Positions 25,104-35,363 of a stretch of 64,000 nt of DNA are shown in pieces; position 1 is the stretch's first letter; each line of letters starts with the position of its first letter. The stretch is from NCBI GenBank assembly GCA_016342745.1, contig JAEINT010000005.1:186001-250000 (forward strand), in the 5' to 3' direction. Source of the DNA: Labilibaculum sp. GTDB lineage: Bacteria > Bacteroidota > Bacteroidia > Bacteroidales > Marinifilaceae. The position numbers and the translations under genes were made by a program. The notes under the pieces were generated by a model, which searched no databases, was not told the origin of the DNA, and worked only from the letters and a program-made list of their open reading frames with translations.

Positions 25104-25363
25104 ATTATCCAATTTCTTATTAAAAACAGAAAAAAATCCTCTTTTTTGTAGTGATTTGATTTTGAGTAGCTAAAATTGAATGAAAGTATTGTTTCCGCAA
25201 TGCTTTGCATAGTTTTTTTTGACGAAAATTGAGTGTGTTTTTCTGAATTGAAAATTACATTATGCCATTAAAGTTTTTAAAATAAAAACACCTAAAAGTC
25301 AGGTTGTTACAATCTTTATTTAGACTGTTTGTAGATTGAAAAAAGCCATTGGGAATCGTAGGA

Positions 25364-25396
25364 TTTGGAAAAATGTGATTTTTCCTCTTATATTTG
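25364..25396 (+). promoter_or_regulatory. Probable promoter of the ilv operon
   Basis: TTTG at 25364-25367 and TATATTTG at 25389-25396, 21 nt apart (slightly long). Transcripts would start near 25403 and run through both leader peptides. A second TAnnTTTG (TAGATTTG, 25402-25409) overlaps the expected start. Confidence 0.5.
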
Positions 25397-25470
25397 TCGT
25401 ATAGATTTGTCAACGTAATCAGATCGAAAGAAGTGATTGTAAATGTTCGTTGACAAAGTTAAAAACAATC

Positions 25471-25489
25471 TGAATCTAATTAAGATTCA
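25471..25489 (+). other. RNA hairpin before leader peptide 1
   Basis: TGAATCT (25471-25477) pairs with AGATTCA (25483-25489) around a 5-nt loop, 16 nt before the leader start. It may stabilise the 5' end. Confidence 0.4.
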
Positions 25490-25505
25490 AACTAGAAAAA
25501 AAAAT

Positions 25506-25574
25506 ATGCAGTTTAATTCAGTCATTATTATTAACGTCATTATTCGCGTCCTTCTGGACACGATTCGAGGCTGA
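25506..25574 (+). CDS. Leader peptide 1 of the ilv attenuator
   Basis: 22 codons, ATG at 25506 and TGA at 25572. Eleven of 22 residues are Ile, Val or Leu, clustered at codons 6-9, 11-13 and 15-17 (VIII, VII, VLL). An A-rich stretch precedes the ATG. The codon cluster, length and position just ahead of a terminator with an alternative partner for its 5' arm identify it as a control peptide for branched-chain amino acid synthesis. It is too short for usual gene finders. A GTCC/GGAC mini-hairpin lies inside at 25548-25559 and could act as the pause structure. Confidence 0.85.
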   Translation: MQFNSVIIINVIIRVLLDTIRG

Positions 25575-25647
25575 GCATATTTAAATTAAACGAAATTAAT
25601 TTTACAAAATATCTAAAGCCTCTTCCGAAACGAAGAGGTTTTTTTTT
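25567..25647 (+). promoter_or_regulatory. Attenuator 1: terminator and competing antiterminator
   Basis: Terminator: CCTCTTC (25619-25625) pairs with GAAGAGG (25632-25638), loop CGAAAC, then nine T. Antiterminator: GAGGCT (25567-25572), overlapping the leader stop codon, pairs with AGCCTC (25617-25622), which overlaps the 5' arm of the terminator. A ribosome at the stop codon would cover GAGGCT and let the terminator form; one stalled on the Ile/Val codons leaves it free. Confidence 0.85.
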
Positions 25648-25661
25648 GATCAGGTTATTGT

Positions 25662-25730
25662 ATGTTATCAATTAAGGTAGTCATTATCGTCATTATTATT
25701 TCAATCGTCATTATTAAAATGAGGATTTGA
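25662..25730 (+). CDS. Leader peptide 2 of the ilv attenuator
   Basis: 22 codons, ATG at 25662 and TGA at 25728. Fifteen of 22 residues are Ile, Val or Leu, including runs VVIIVIII (codons 6-13) and IVII (15-18). It begins just after the T tract of attenuator 1, so both lie in one leader RNA. Ile and Val dominate; Leu occurs only once. This suggests sensing of Ile and Val charging rather than Leu. Confidence 0.87.
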   Translation: MLSIKVVIIVIIISIVIIKMRI

Positions 25731-25805
25731 GAAGACGCGCACACACAATAACTTCGAAGCAAACGAAATTATTAACGCTCTTCTCAACAGAAGGGCGTTT
25801 TTTTT
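25727..25805 (+). promoter_or_regulatory. Attenuator 2: terminator and competing antiterminator
   Basis: Terminator: 25774-25784 pairs with 25789-25799 (11 bp, one G-T), loop CAAC, then T. Antiterminator: TTGAGAAGA (25727-25735), which includes the TGA stop of leader 2, pairs over 9 bp with TCTTCTCAA (25779-25787) in the 5' arm and loop of the terminator. The logic is the same as in attenuator 1. The ilvD start lies about 50 nt beyond. Confidence 0.88.
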
Positions 25806-25853
25806 GATCCAAATTGAAGCAAACACAAATAAACGATTAACAAATTGACCAAA

Positions 25854-27689
25854 ATGTATAAAAATAAATTACGCAGTGATCAAACCACCCAAGGACGAAG
25901 AATGGCGGGAGCTAGAAGTCTTTGGCGTGCCAACGGAATGAAAGAGGAAATGTTTGGAAAACCGGTAATTGCGGTCGTAAACTCATTTTCGCAGTTTGTT
26001 CCAGGTCATGTTCATTTGAAAGATGTTGGACAAATGGTTAAAAAGGAAATCGAAAAAGCGGGTTTCTTTGCTGCAGAATTTAATACAATCGCTCTTGATG
26101 ATGGTATTGCAATGGGGCACGATGGAATGTTATATTCCTTGCCTTCGCGTGATGTTATTGCCGATAGTGTTGAATATGTGTGTAATGGGCACAAAGTAGA
26201 TGCGATGATTTGCATCTCAAATTGCGATAAAATTACACCGGGAATGATGATGGCATCCATGCGATTGAATATCCCAACTGTTTTTGTGTCAGGAGGACCA
26301 ATGGAAGCAGGAGAGTCGAAAGGCGAAAAGCTTGATTTGGTTGATGCAATGGTGAAAGCTGAAGATAACAGTGTAAGCGACGAACGAATGCAAGAAATTG
26401 AAGAATCAGCTTGTCCTACTTGCGGTTCTTGTTCAGGAATGTTTACAGCCAATTCGATGAACTGCTTAAATGAAGCCTTAGGTCTTGCTTTGGCAGGAAA
26501 CGGTACACTTTTGGCAACTCACAAATTAAGAAAACAATTGTTCATGGATGCTGCAGAATGCATCGTTGACATAACCAAGAGATATTATATTGATGGTGAC
26601 GATAGCGTGTTACCAAGATCGATTGCTACTGCAGATGCTTTTAGAAACGCAATGACATTGGATATTGCAATGGGAGGATCGACAAATACGGTTCTTCACC
26701 TATTGGCAATTGCTCACGAAGCCGAAGTAAATTTCACCATGGAAGATATGGATGAGCTATCTCGTAAAACGCCAAACTTGTGTAAAGTTGCTCCCAACTC
26801 AGATAAGTACTACATCGAAGATGTGAATCGTGCTGGTGGTATCATGAGTATTCTAGGAGAATTGAACAGAGGTAATCTTTTGAATACCGATGTGTATAGA
26901 GTAGATGCTACCAACCTGAAAGAAGCTTTAGAATTAAACGATTTAATTTCTGATAAAGTAACAGATAAAGCAAAAGAAATTTATCATTCAGCTCCAGGAA
27001 GAAGCGGAAGAAACCTAACATTCGCTTCTCAAGATGCAGCTTTTGTTGAGGTTGATAAGGACAGAGAGAATGGTTGCATCCGAAGCATGAAAAATGCCTA
27101 TACACAAGATGGTGGATTGGCAGTTCTTTTCGGAAACATTGCACCAAAAGGAAGTATTGTAAAAACAGCAGGAGTTGACGAATCGGTTTTCGATTTTAAA
27201 GGCACTGCAAAAGTATTTTCTTCGCAGCGAGATGCTTGTGAAGCAATTCTAACTAAGAAAATTAATGCTGGCGATGTTGTTGTAATTCGTTACGAAGGCC
27301 CAGCAGGTGGACCTGGAATGCAAGAAATGTTGTATCCAACCTCTTATCTTAAAGCAATTGGATTAGGAGCGAAATGTGCACTAATTACCGATGGTCGTTT
27401 TTCTGGAGGAACTTCTGGTTTATCAATCGGCCATGTGTCACCAGAAGCAGGTGCTGGAGGAGCAATTGCACTTATTAAGGATGGAGATGAAATTGAAATT
27501 AGTATCCCGAACAGAAGCATAAATGTTACTATTTCTGATGAAGAATTAGCCAAGAGAAGACAAGAAGAAGAAGAATTTGGAGACGAAGCTTTTGTTCCAC
27601 GAGGAAGAGGAAGAGTCGTGTCGAAGGCACTTCAAGCTTACGCTAGATTTGTATCATCAGCAGATAAAGGAGCTATTAGACAATTATAA
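25854..27689 (+). CDS. ilvD: Dihydroxy-acid dehydratase
   Basis: 611 residues from the ATG at 25854; a TTG at 25845 adds only three residues. It closely follows the E. coli IlvD pattern: [15 protein letters not shown], then [20 protein letters not shown] with C124, then [18 protein letters not shown] with C193 as iron-sulfur ligand, and [19 protein letters not shown] near the end. It converts dihydroxy-isovalerate and dihydroxy-methylvalerate to the 2-oxoacids of valine and isoleucine. The lack of a CN motif in the first loop marks the oxygen-sensitive 4Fe-4S type. It is first in the operon, behind two attenuators. Confidence 0.96.
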   Translation: MYKNKLRSDQTTQGRRMAGARSLWRANGMKEEMFGKPVIAVVNSFSQFVPGHVHLKDVGQMVKKEIEKAGFFAAEFNTIALDDGIAMGHDGMLYSLPSRDVIADSVEYVCNGHKVDAMICISNCDKITPGMMMASMRLNIPTVFVSGGPMEAGESKGEKLDLVDAMVKAEDNSVSDERMQEIEESACPTCGSCSGMFTANSMNCLNEALGLALAGNGTLLATHKLRKQLFMDAAECIVDITKRYYIDGDDSVLPRSIATADAFRNAMTLDIAMGGSTNTVLHLLAIAHEAEVNFTMEDMDELSRKTPNLCKVAPNSDKYYIEDVNRAGGIMSILGELNRGNLLNTDVYRVDATNLKEALELNDLISDKVTDKAKEIYHSAPGRSGRNLTFASQDAAFVEVDKDRENGCIRSMKNAYTQDGGLAVLFGNIAPKGSIVKTAGVDESVFDFKGTAKVFSSQRDACEAILTKKINAGDVVVIRYEGPAGGPGMQEMLYPTSYLKAIGLGAKCALITDGRFSGGTSGLSIGHVSPEAGAGGAIALIKDGDEIEISIPNRSINVTISDEELAKRRQEEEEFGDEAFVPRGRGRVVSKALQAYARFVSSADKGAIRQL

Positions 27690-27847
27690 GTTAAAGGTAA
27701 ATGGTAAAAGGATAAAGGTAAAACCAAAGGCATCAAGCTCTCTCTCTTTTTAGGGGATCCCGAAAGCTTTCGTGGAGCCGATAGGACAGAGGGGTGCTAT
27801 TAGTTGAATCTTTTTTTTACTGTTGATAAGACTTAAAAACAAACACT
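27690..27847. repeat. Intergenic repeat-like sequence between ilvD and ilvB
   Basis: AGGTAAATGGTAAAAGGATA-type direct repeats (27694-27724) are followed by a CCCGAAAGCTTTCG dyad near 27759. No terminator or leader ORF is seen, so ilvD and ilvB are probably one transcript. Confidence 0.45.
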
Positions 27848-29584
27848 ATGGAAGTAGCAGCAAAAACAAAAAATACAAATGGAATGAGTAAAACCGTTGA
27901 AAATATATCGGGAGCTGAGATCTTGGTTCGAACACTTATACAAGAGGATGTAGATACAATGTTTGGATACATTGGTGGTGCCATTATGCCAGTTTACGAT
28001 GCTTTGTATGATTATCAGAAAGAATTGAAGCATTACATGTCGCGACATGAACAAGGAGCGATGCACTCTGCTCAGGCTTATGCTCGAATAAGTAAAAAGC
28101 CAGGTGTGTGTTTCACGACTTCTGGTCCTGGAGCAACAAATGTAATTACCGGTTTGGCAGATGCTTACCTAGATTCTACTCCAATGGTTGTGATCACTGG
28201 TCAAGTTGCAAGTGGTTTGCTAGGAACCGATGCTTTTCAAGAAACCAATATGGTTGGACTTTCGATGCCAGCTACCAAATGGAATTTCCAAATTACCAAA
28301 GCTGAAGAAATTGCCGAAGTATTAGCGAAGGCATTCTACATCGCTCGTTCAGGTCGTCCAGGTCCTGTATTAATTGATATTACAAAAGATGCGCAGATTG
28401 CATCAGCAGATTACGAATATAAAAAATGCGAAGGTGTACGTTCTTATCAGGCAGTTCCTAAGTTGAACAAGTCGGAGATAGAGGCGGCAGCAGCATTAAT
28501 CAATGGAGCTAAAAAACCATTGCTTTTGGCAGGACAAGGAATTTCTTTGTCGGGAGCAGAAAAGGAATTGATGGAATTTGTTGAGAAAACGCAGGTTCCT
28601 GTTGCTTGTACTTTGTTAGGTTTATCATCTTTCCCTACCGATCACCCAATGTATGTTGGAATGTTAGGAATGCACGGAAATTATGGTCCGAATATGAATA
28701 CCAACGAATGTGATGTTTTGATTGCAGTTGGTATGCGTTTCGACGATCGTGTAACAGGAGATACTTCAAAATATGCAAAGCAAGCTAAAATCATTCACAT
28801 TGATATCGACAGATCGGAGCACAACAAAAATATAACAGTTGATGTTCCAGTTTTGGCAGATGCAAAAGAAGCTCTAACTGCTTTGAATAAAGTTGTTAAT
28901 GGTGAGACGAAAGAAGTGTGGATGAAGACTTTTAAGGACTTCTATCAATTAGAATTCGATAAGGTAGTTAAGAAACAAGCTTATGCTGATAAGGAAAACA
29001 TTAACATGGCAGAAGCAATTCGTTTGCTTTCAGACCAGACCAATGGTGAAGCTATTTTATGTACTGATGTAGGTCAACACCAGATGACTAGTGCTAGGTA
29101 TTACGAATTTAAGAATCCTAACAGTCAAGTAACATCAGGTGGTTTAGGAACAATGGGATTTGGCTTGCCTGCAGCTATTGGAGCTCAAATTGCCGATATG
29201 GATGCAACTGTAGTTTCTGTTTCTGGAGATGGTGGTTTCCAAATGACTTTACAGGAATTAGCTGTAATCAAACAATATAAATTGCCTGTAAAAACAGTTG
29301 TTTTAAACAATTCATTCTTAGGAATGGTGCGTCAGTGGCAAGATCTGTTTTTCGAACAACGTTTTTCTTATACACAATTGGAGAATCCTGATTTTGTAAA
29401 GATTGTTGAAGGATATGGCATTACTGCCAAAAGAGTTTCTAAAAGAGAAGATCTAGATGCAGCTATTAAAGAAATGATTGAAACACCAGGCGCTTTCTTC
29501 TTAGAAATTGTAGTTGAAACAGAAAGTAATGTGATGCCAATGATTGCTCCGGGAGCTTCGGTATCGGATATGCGATTGGAATAA
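27848..29584 (+). CDS. ilvB: Acetolactate synthase large subunit
   Basis: 578 residues. The thiamine-diphosphate glutamate is E68 in [25 protein letters not shown] and [17 protein letters not shown] follow, and [21 protein letters not shown] with [15 protein letters not shown] form the metal/cofactor-binding site. This is the full three-domain catalytic subunit that makes acetolactate or aceto-hydroxybutyrate. A Lys/Asn/Thr-rich tail of about 20 residues precedes the core; a second Met at residue 13 could also be the start. The small subunit gene follows after 30 nt. Confidence 0.96.
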   Translation: MEVAAKTKNTNGMSKTVENISGAEILVRTLIQEDVDTMFGYIGGAIMPVYDALYDYQKELKHYMSRHEQGAMHSAQAYARISKKPGVCFTTSGPGATNVITGLADAYLDSTPMVVITGQVASGLLGTDAFQETNMVGLSMPATKWNFQITKAEEIAEVLAKAFYIARSGRPGPVLIDITKDAQIASADYEYKKCEGVRSYQAVPKLNKSEIEAAAALINGAKKPLLLAGQGISLSGAEKELMEFVEKTQVPVACTLLGLSSFPTDHPMYVGMLGMHGNYGPNMNTNECDVLIAVGMRFDDRVTGDTSKYAKQAKIIHIDIDRSEHNKNITVDVPVLADAKEALTALNKVVNGETKEVWMKTFKDFYQLEFDKVVKKQAYADKENINMAEAIRLLSDQTNGEAILCTDVGQHQMTSARYYEFKNPNSQVTSGGLGTMGFGLPAAIGAQIADMDATVVSVSGDGGFQMTLQELAVIKQYKLPVKTVVLNNSFLGMVRQWQDLFFEQRFSYTQLENPDFVKIVEGYGITAKRVSKREDLDAAIKEMIETPGAFFLEIVVETESNVMPMIAPGASVSDMRLE

Positions 29585-29614
29585 ATACTTATTTAACAGA
29601 TAAATATCAAAGAA

Positions 29615-30130
29615 ATGAAAGAATATACAATAACGGTTTTTTCTGAAAACGACATCGGTTTGTTGAATGAGGTAACCATCGTTTTTTCGAGAAGAAAAAT
29701 AAATATCGAGAGTTTAACAGTTTCTGAATCGGAAGTAAAAGGAGTTTCTCGATACACGATTGTTGCATTTATTGATGATGCAAGAGTTGAGAATACAGTT
29801 CGACAAATTGAAAAAATTATTGGTGTTTTCAAAGCTTTTTACTTCGAAGCTGATCAGATTGTTCATCAGGAAGTTGCACTTTTTAAGATTGCAAACTCTC
29901 CATCTTTAAATGGAAATCTGGAAGCATTAATGAGAAGACAAAATGCAAAAATTCTAACTGTTAACCCTGATTTTCTAGTAATTGAAAAGGTTGGTTATAA
30001 GGCAGAAAATCAGGAATTGTTTAATGAGCTGGAAGAATTTGGCGTATTGCAATTTGCCCGTTCAGGTAGAGTGGCAGTTTCCTGTCAACAGAAAGAGTTT
30101 ACAAGTTATTTAAAAGAATTATCTAATTAA
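29615..30130 (+). CDS. ilvN: Acetolactate synthase small (regulatory) subunit
   Basis: 171 residues. An N-terminal ACT domain (YTITVFSENDIGLLNEVTIVF, quoted in part as SENDIGLLNEV) is followed by SRYTIVAFIDDARVENTVRQ and the C-terminal IlvN domain (LFKIANSP... LQFARSGRVAVS). It binds valine and controls the large subunit encoded just upstream. The length fits the usual small subunit of about 160-180 residues. Confidence 0.94.
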   Translation: MKEYTITVFSENDIGLLNEVTIVFSRRKINIESLTVSESEVKGVSRYTIVAFIDDARVENTVRQIEKIIGVFKAFYFEADQIVHQEVALFKIANSPSLNGNLEALMRRQNAKILTVNPDFLVIEKVGYKAENQELFNELEEFGVLQFARSGRVAVSCQQKEFTSYLKELSN

Positions 30131-30207
30131 AAATAGATAGAAGGCGCAAGAAATGAGATGTGAGAAAATAGTTTTAACACATTTCAATCTCAAGATCTAA
30201 TATCTCA

Positions 30208-30225
30208 TCCCGATAGTTATCGGGA
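30208..30225. repeat. Intergenic hairpin TCCCGATA/TATCGGGA
   Basis: 8-bp stem with a GT loop between ilvN and ilvC. Half copies (CCCGATA) occur at about 19811 and 34728. It is a dispersed short element with no T tail, so read-through is expected. Confidence 0.55.
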
Positions 30226-30247
30226 CTAATATCTAAAATAGAACAAA

Positions 30248-31294
30248 ATGGCGACAATAAATTTTGGCGGTACAGAAGAAAAAGTAGTAACACGTGAAGA
30301 ATTCTCATTAGAAAAAGCACGTGAGGTAATGAAGGATGAAACTATTGCGGTAATCGGATACGGTGTTCAAGGACCTGGTCAATCTTTAAATCTAAAAGAT
30401 AACGGTTTCAATGTAATCGTTGGTCAACGTAAAGAATCAAAAACTTGGGATAAAGCAATCGAGGATGGTTGGGTTCCAGGAGAAACTCTTTTCGAAATTG
30501 AAGAAGCTTTGGATAGAGCTACTGTAATTCAATACCTATTGTCGGATGCAGGGCAAATCGCTGTTTGGCCTACAGTAAAGAAATATTTGAAGCCAGGTAA
30601 AGCACTTTATTTCTCGCACGGTTTTGGAATCACATACAAAGAGCGTACTTCTATTGTTCCTCCAAAAGATGTTGATGTAATTTTGGTTGCGCCTAAAGGT
30701 TCAGGAACTTCATTAAGAAGAATGTTCTTAGAAGGTCGTGGATTGAATTCATCATATGCAATTTTCCAAGATGCAACCGGAAGAGCTTTTGAGCGTGTTG
30801 TAGCATTAGGAATTGGTGTTGGTTCAGGATATTTGTTCGAAACTACATTCAAAAGAGAAGTTTATTCTGACCTTACAGGTGAGCGTGGAACATTAATGGG
30901 ATGTATTCAAGGTATTTTTGCTGCTCAATATGAAGTTCTTCGTTCGAATGGTCACTCACCATCAGAAGCTTTTAACGAAACAGTTGAAGAGTTAACACAG
31001 AGTTTAATGCCATTGGTTGCTGAAAACGGTATGGATTGGATGTATGCAAATACATCGACTACTGCTCAGCGTGGTGCTCTTGATTGGTGGAAGCCTTTCC
31101 GTGATGCTACCAAGCCTGTTTTTGAAAAATTATACAAAGAAGTTGCTGCAGGTAACGAAGCACAACGTTCAATAGATTCTAATAGCCAAGAAGATTATCG
31201 TGTTAAATTGGATGCGGAATTGAAAGAGCTTCGCGAGAGCGAAATGTGGCAAGCAGGAACAGCTGTTCGTAAATTAAGACCAGAAAACAACTAG
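30248..31294 (+). CDS. ilvC: Ketol-acid reductoisomerase
   Basis: 348 residues. The NADPH-binding GYGVQG motif is at 37-42, and DVDVILVAPKGSGTSLR and GERGTLMGCIQGIFAAQYEVL are catalytic-region signatures. The DWWKPFRDATKPVFEKLY C-terminal segment and the length match Bacteroidota class I enzymes. It isomerises and reduces acetolactate to dihydroxy-isovalerate (and the isoleucine analogue), between IlvBN and IlvD. A terminator follows, ending the ilv operon. Confidence 0.95.
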   Translation: MATINFGGTEEKVVTREEFSLEKAREVMKDETIAVIGYGVQGPGQSLNLKDNGFNVIVGQRKESKTWDKAIEDGWVPGETLFEIEEALDRATVIQYLLSDAGQIAVWPTVKKYLKPGKALYFSHGFGITYKERTSIVPPKDVDVILVAPKGSGTSLRRMFLEGRGLNSSYAIFQDATGRAFERVVALGIGVGSGYLFETTFKREVYSDLTGERGTLMGCIQGIFAAQYEVLRSNGHSPSEAFNETVEELTQSLMPLVAENGMDWMYANTSTTAQRGALDWWKPFRDATKPVFEKLYKEVAAGNEAQRSIDSNSQEDYRVKLDAELKELRESEMWQAGTAVRKLRPENN

Positions 31295-31304
31295 AAATAG
31301 CATA

Positions 31305-31340
31305 AAAACCCGGCAGATTATCAAAAACTGTCGGGTTTTA
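31305..31340 (+). terminator. Intrinsic terminator after ilvC
   Basis: 12-bp stem with one G-T pair (31305-31316 with 31328-31339), 11-nt loop, T-rich end. It separates the ilv and leu transcripts. Confidence 0.8.
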
Positions 31341-31501
31341 ATATTGCTTGGATATCCCATTTTAGGGAAAAGAAAACTGGAGGTATATTACAGGTTTATA
31401 GATGATTAGGCTTATTTAGTGATTCTGTAAATGTATTTGGAATTAGTTTGAATATCGTAGTTGCAATTGATAAATTGTTTTTCCTAAAGGCTCGAAGTTT
31501 T

Positions 31502-31509
31502 TAGGTTTG
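31502..31509 (+). promoter_or_regulatory. -7 box, probable leu operon promoter
   Basis: TAGGTTTG matches TAnnTTTG and lies 53 nt before the leader peptide ATG. No convincing TTTG box is at the right distance, so confidence is limited. Confidence 0.4.
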
Positions 31510-31562
31510 TTAAGGATTCAGAGAGATACTTGAAATCCACAAAATCAAATAAAAGTGATAAG

Positions 31563-31643
31563 ATGAATTATGAAACTATTCTTTTTGGTTTAAACCTGAT
31601 TATTGATCTCATTATTGGAGAATCAACAAGGAAGACTGTGTAA
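31563..31643 (+). CDS. Leader peptide of the leu attenuator
   Basis: 26 codons, ATG at 31563 and TAA at 31641. Leu occurs at codons 7, 10, 12 and 16 and Ile at 6, 13, 14, 17 and 18, ahead of a hydrophilic end (GESTRKT). Leu is more frequent than in the two ilv leaders, matching control of leucine genes. A GATAAG stretch precedes the ATG. Terminator and antiterminator follow as in the ilv case. Confidence 0.8.
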   Translation: MNYETILFGLNLIIDLIIGESTRKTV

Positions 31644-31706
31644 TAAATCTTATTAAATAAGAGAATAAAAACAAGGTTCTTCCATTATCAGGGAGGATTT
31701 TTTTTT
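31630..31706 (+). promoter_or_regulatory. leu attenuator: terminator and antiterminator
   Basis: Terminator: TCTTCC (31678-31683) pairs with GGAGGA (31692-31697) with one G-T pair, then nine T. Antiterminator: GGAAGA (31630-31635), 5 nt before the leader stop, pairs perfectly with the same TCTTCC. The terminator stem is weak, so control may be leaky. Confidence 0.75.
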
Positions 31707-31749
31707 GCAATAAAAGCTAGTAACAGTATACTTATAAAACACAAATATA

Positions 31750-33243
31750 ATGAGTGATAGATTATTTATTTTCGATACCACATTAAGAGATGGTGAACAA
31801 GTCCCGGGTTGTCAGTTAAACACAATTGAAAAAATTGAAGTAGCTAGAACTCTGGAAGCTCTTGGAGTGGATGTAATCGAAGCAGGTTTTCCTATTTCAA
31901 GCCCAGGAGATTTTAATTCTGTCGTAGAAATAGCCAAGGCAGTGAGTAATCCAACAATTTGTGCGTTAACTCGTGCGGTAGAAAAGGATATCGATGTTGC
32001 TGCTGAGTCGCTTAAATTTGCGAAAAGAGGAAGGATCCATACAGGAATTGGGACCTCTCCTTATCACATAAAATCAAAATTAAATTCGAACCCAGATGAA
32101 ATTCTAGATAGAGCTGTTCGTGCAGTAAAATATGCAAAGCGCTATGTTGAGGATGTTGAGTTTTATGCAGAAGATGCTGGTCGTTCGGATAATGAATATT
32201 TAGCTCGCGTTGTAGAAGCAGTTATTAAAGCTGGTGCTACCGTTATTAACATTCCTGATACAACAGGATATTGTTTGCCTTCAGAATATGGTGCTAAAAT
32301 CAAGTACTTAATGGAGAATGTTTCTAATGTTCACAAGGCAGTTTTATCGACTCACTGTCATAATGATTTGGGAATGGCAACTGCAAATTCGTTAAGCGGT
32401 GTTATGAATGGGGCTCGTCAGGTAGAGGTGACGATTAATGGTATTGGTGAACGTGCAGGTAACACTTCTTTGGAAGAGGTTGTAATGGCTGTAAAAACGC
32501 ATCACGATTTGCCTTTGCATACAAATATCAAAACACAAGAAATTTTTGCTGCTAGTCGTTTGGTTTCTTCTCTTATGAACATGCCAGTTCAAGCTAACAA
32601 AGCTATTGTTGGTAGAAATGCATTTGCACACTCTTCAGGAATCCACCAAGATGGAGTTTTGAAAAATAGAGAGAATTACGAAATTATTGATCCTGTTGAT
32701 GTAGGAATTAAAGAATCAGCAATTGTATTGACCGCTAGAAGTGGTCGTGCAGCTTTGAATCATCACCTAACACAAATGGGGTATGAATTGTCTAAAGAGC
32801 AGTTAGATGACGCTTACAATCGTTTCTTGGTGATGGCCGATCAGAAAAAGAATTTGAGTGAAAAAGACCTTTCTGAATTAATGGGTGATGTGAATGATTT
32901 GGAAAAATCAGTAGAGTTGGAATTACTACAGGTAGTTTCTGGAAAATCTACAATTCCAATGGCAACGGTTCACCTAAAAATAAAAGGCGAGAGTGTAGCT
33001 GCAACAGCTGAAGGAAATGGGCCAATCGATGCTTGTTTCAATGCTGTTAAAAAGTTGATTTCACAGAATTTTACATTGGGAGAATTTCTTGTTCAGGCAT
33101 TAACTCGCGGAAGTAATGACCTTGGTAAGGTGCATGTTCAGGTTGAGCACAAAGGCCGTGTTCATTATGGTTTTGGAGCAGATGTAGACATTATTACAGC
33201 ATCGGTTCAAGCATTGGTTGATGCTTTATCCAAAATAATTTAA
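31750..33243 (+). CDS. leuA: 2-isopropylmalate synthase
   Basis: 497 residues. [15 protein letters not shown] opens the HMGL-like TIM barrel with its metal Asp and catalytic Arg. [15 protein letters not shown] and [18 protein letters not shown] follow, and the C-terminal 130 residues form the LeuA allosteric domain, where leucine feedback acts. It condenses acetyl-CoA with 2-oxoisovalerate, the first step of leucine synthesis. It is first of the leu operon, behind an attenuator. Confidence 0.94.
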   Translation: MSDRLFIFDTTLRDGEQVPGCQLNTIEKIEVARTLEALGVDVIEAGFPISSPGDFNSVVEIAKAVSNPTICALTRAVEKDIDVAAESLKFAKRGRIHTGIGTSPYHIKSKLNSNPDEILDRAVRAVKYAKRYVEDVEFYAEDAGRSDNEYLARVVEAVIKAGATVINIPDTTGYCLPSEYGAKIKYLMENVSNVHKAVLSTHCHNDLGMATANSLSGVMNGARQVEVTINGIGERAGNTSLEEVVMAVKTHHDLPLHTNIKTQEIFAASRLVSSLMNMPVQANKAIVGRNAFAHSSGIHQDGVLKNRENYEIIDPVDVGIKESAIVLTARSGRAALNHHLTQMGYELSKEQLDDAYNRFLVMADQKKNLSEKDLSELMGDVNDLEKSVELELLQVVSGKSTIPMATVHLKIKGESVAATAEGNGPIDACFNAVKKLISQNFTLGEFLVQALTRGSNDLGKVHVQVEHKGRVHYGFGADVDIITASVQALVDALSKII

Positions 33244-33289
33244 GACAGTTATAAAAAAATTATATACAGAATAGCTTTAAGAGAGTATT

Positions 33290-34690
33290 ATGGAACCAAA
33301 AACATTATTTGATAAAGTATGGGATGCTCACGTTGTTGAGAAGATTGATGGAGGCCCTAGTGTATTTTATATCGATAAGCACCTAATTCATGAGGTAACT
33401 AGCCCGCAAGCTTTTGCAGGATTAGACGCAAGAGGATTAAAGGTTTTTCGTCCAGAAAATACTGTGGCGACGCCAGATCACAACATACCTACTGAAAATC
33501 AGCATTTAACCATTAAGGATGAATTGTCGCGAAAGCAAGTGGAAACTTTAACAGCCAATTGCGAAAAAAACAATATTACCCTTTACGGATTAAATCATCC
33601 ATATAACGGAATCGTGCATGTTGTTGGGCCAGAATTAGGACATACGCAACCAGGAATGACTTTGGTTTGTGGAGATAGTCATACTTCTACTCATGGTGCT
33701 TTTGGAGCAGTTGCTTTTGGAATAGGTACTTCTGAAGTAGAAATGGTTTTAGCTACTCAATGTATTCTTCAGCCAAAACCTAAAAAAATGCGAATTACTA
33801 TCGATGGTGAATTGCAAAAAGGAGTTACAGCAAAAGATTTAACACTTTACGTGATTGCACAATTGGGTACAGGTGGAGCAACAGGATACTTTGTAGAGTA
33901 TGCAGGTTCGGCTGTAAGCAGTTTAAGCATGGAAGGCCGTATGACGGTTTGTAATATGAGTATCGAAATGGGAGCTCGTGGAGGAATGATTGCTCCAGAT
34001 CAAACCACTTTCGATTATGTGGAAGGTCGTGAGTTCGCACCAAAAGGTGACGAGTGGACCAAAGCTGTTGCAAAATGGAAAGAACTAAAAACGGATGACG
34101 GAGCGGCATTCGATAAAGAATATGTATTCAAAGCATCAGATATAGAACCAATGCTAACCTACGGAACCAATCCAGGAATGGGAATTGGAGTTTCGGGAAG
34201 CATTCCAAGTGAAAAAGATGTTGATCCTACTGAATTGCCAACATTCAAAAAGTCTTTGGATTACATGGGATTCGGATTAGGAGACAAATTACTAGGTAAA
34301 AAAGTTGATTACGTTTTTGTGGGAAGTTGTACCAATGGTCGTATTGAAGACCTTCGTGAATTAGCTGCTGCAGTGAAGGGAAAGCAGAAAGCAGAATCAG
34401 TTACTGCATGGATTGTTCCCGGATCGAAGCAAGTTGAAAAGCAAGCACAAGAAGAAGGATTGGTAGAAATATTAGAGGAAGCAGGATTTAAAATGCGTCA
34501 GCCAGGATGTTCGGCATGTTTGGCAATGAATGATGATAAAGTTCCAGCAGGAAAATACAGTGTTTCAACTTCGAATAGAAACTTTGAAGGAAGACAAGGA
34601 CCAGGATCTAGAACCTTATTAGCTAGTCCACTTACTGCTGCAGCTGCCGCTGTTACTGGAGTTATTTCTGATCCGCGTGAATTGTTTTAA
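33290..34690 (+). CDS. leuC: 3-isopropylmalate dehydratase large subunit
   Basis: 466 residues. The aconitase-family pattern is clear: DKVWDAHVV start, [37 protein letters not shown], and the iron-sulfur cysteines in GSCTNGR and [12 protein letters not shown]. The length equals that of typical bacterial LeuC. It works with LeuD, encoded next, to isomerise 2- to 3-isopropylmalate, and also acts on citramalate in the alternative isoleucine route. Confidence 0.96.
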   Translation: MEPKTLFDKVWDAHVVEKIDGGPSVFYIDKHLIHEVTSPQAFAGLDARGLKVFRPENTVATPDHNIPTENQHLTIKDELSRKQVETLTANCEKNNITLYGLNHPYNGIVHVVGPELGHTQPGMTLVCGDSHTSTHGAFGAVAFGIGTSEVEMVLATQCILQPKPKKMRITIDGELQKGVTAKDLTLYVIAQLGTGGATGYFVEYAGSAVSSLSMEGRMTVCNMSIEMGARGGMIAPDQTTFDYVEGREFAPKGDEWTKAVAKWKELKTDDGAAFDKEYVFKASDIEPMLTYGTNPGMGIGVSGSIPSEKDVDPTELPTFKKSLDYMGFGLGDKLLGKKVDYVFVGSCTNGRIEDLRELAAAVKGKQKAESVTAWIVPGSKQVEKQAQEEGLVEILEEAGFKMRQPGCSACLAMNDDKVPAGKYSVSTSNRNFEGRQGPGSRTLLASPLTAAAAAVTGVISDPRELF

Positions 34691-34763
34691 TCAAAAATAC
34701 CAATAACATTTTTAGCCAATGGTTGTCCCGATAACCAAAAGCTAATTGCTTAAAGTAAATATT

Positions 34764-35348
34764 ATGTCTATAGATAAATTTATCACATTGGAATCGACTT
34801 ATGTGCCGCTTCCTGTCGAAAATGTGGATACAGACCAGATTATTCCTGCTCGATTTTTAAAAGCGACTACTCGTGATGGTTTTGGCGAGAATCTTTTTCG
34901 CGACTGGAGATATGCTCCAGATGGATCAGTAAATCCTGATTTTGTATTGAATAAATCAGAATATTCAGGAAGTGTATTAGTAGGTGGAAAAAACTTTGGT
35001 AGTGGTTCTTCAAGAGAACATGCTGCTTGGGCAATTCACGATTATGGTTTTAAAGTGGTTGTTAGTAGTTTCTTTGCGGATATTTTTCAGAATAACGCTT
35101 TGAATAATGGCGTGCTTCCTGTTACAGTTTCATCAGAATTTTTGGCCGATTTATTTAAATCAGTAGAGGCAGATAAAAGCCAAAAGCTAGTTGTTGATTT
35201 GGAAAAACAAGTCATTAGTTTCAATGGGAAAAGTGAGGAGTTTGTAATTAATCCTTACAAGAAAGATTGCCTATTGAATGGATTTGATGATATCGATTTC
35301 CTACTCGCAAGAAAAGAAAAGATTGAAGCTTTTGAAGCTAAAAACTAA
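34764..35348 (+). CDS. leuD: 3-isopropylmalate dehydratase small subunit
   Basis: 194 residues from the ATG at 34764; a TTG at 34746 would add six residues with no family support. [13 protein letters not shown] and [18 protein letters not shown] are the hallmarks of the aconitase swivel domain. It is the partner of LeuC just upstream. The next gene begins after 15 nt behind a GAGG ribosome-site-like sequence. Confidence 0.95.
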   Translation: MSIDKFITLESTYVPLPVENVDTDQIIPARFLKATTRDGFGENLFRDWRYAPDGSVNPDFVLNKSEYSGSVLVGGKNFGSGSSREHAAWAIHDYGFKVVVSSFFADIFQNNALNNGVLPVTVSSEFLADLFKSVEADKSQKLVVDLEKQVISFNGKSEEFVINPYKKDCLLNGFDDIDFLLARKEKIEAFEAKN

Positions 35349-35363
35349 TAGAAGAGGTGTAAA

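Noticed and set aside
25400-25850. Metabolite riboswitch or T-box before ilvD
   Set aside because: No T-box or known aptamer elements were seen; the two Ile/Val-rich ORFs and paired arms explain the region.
27690-27847. A further attenuator between ilvD and ilvB
   Set aside because: No Ile/Val/Leu-rich ORF and no terminator with T run were found.
34746-34763. TTG start of leuD
   Set aside because: It adds residues not seen in LeuD; the ATG at 34764 fits the family.
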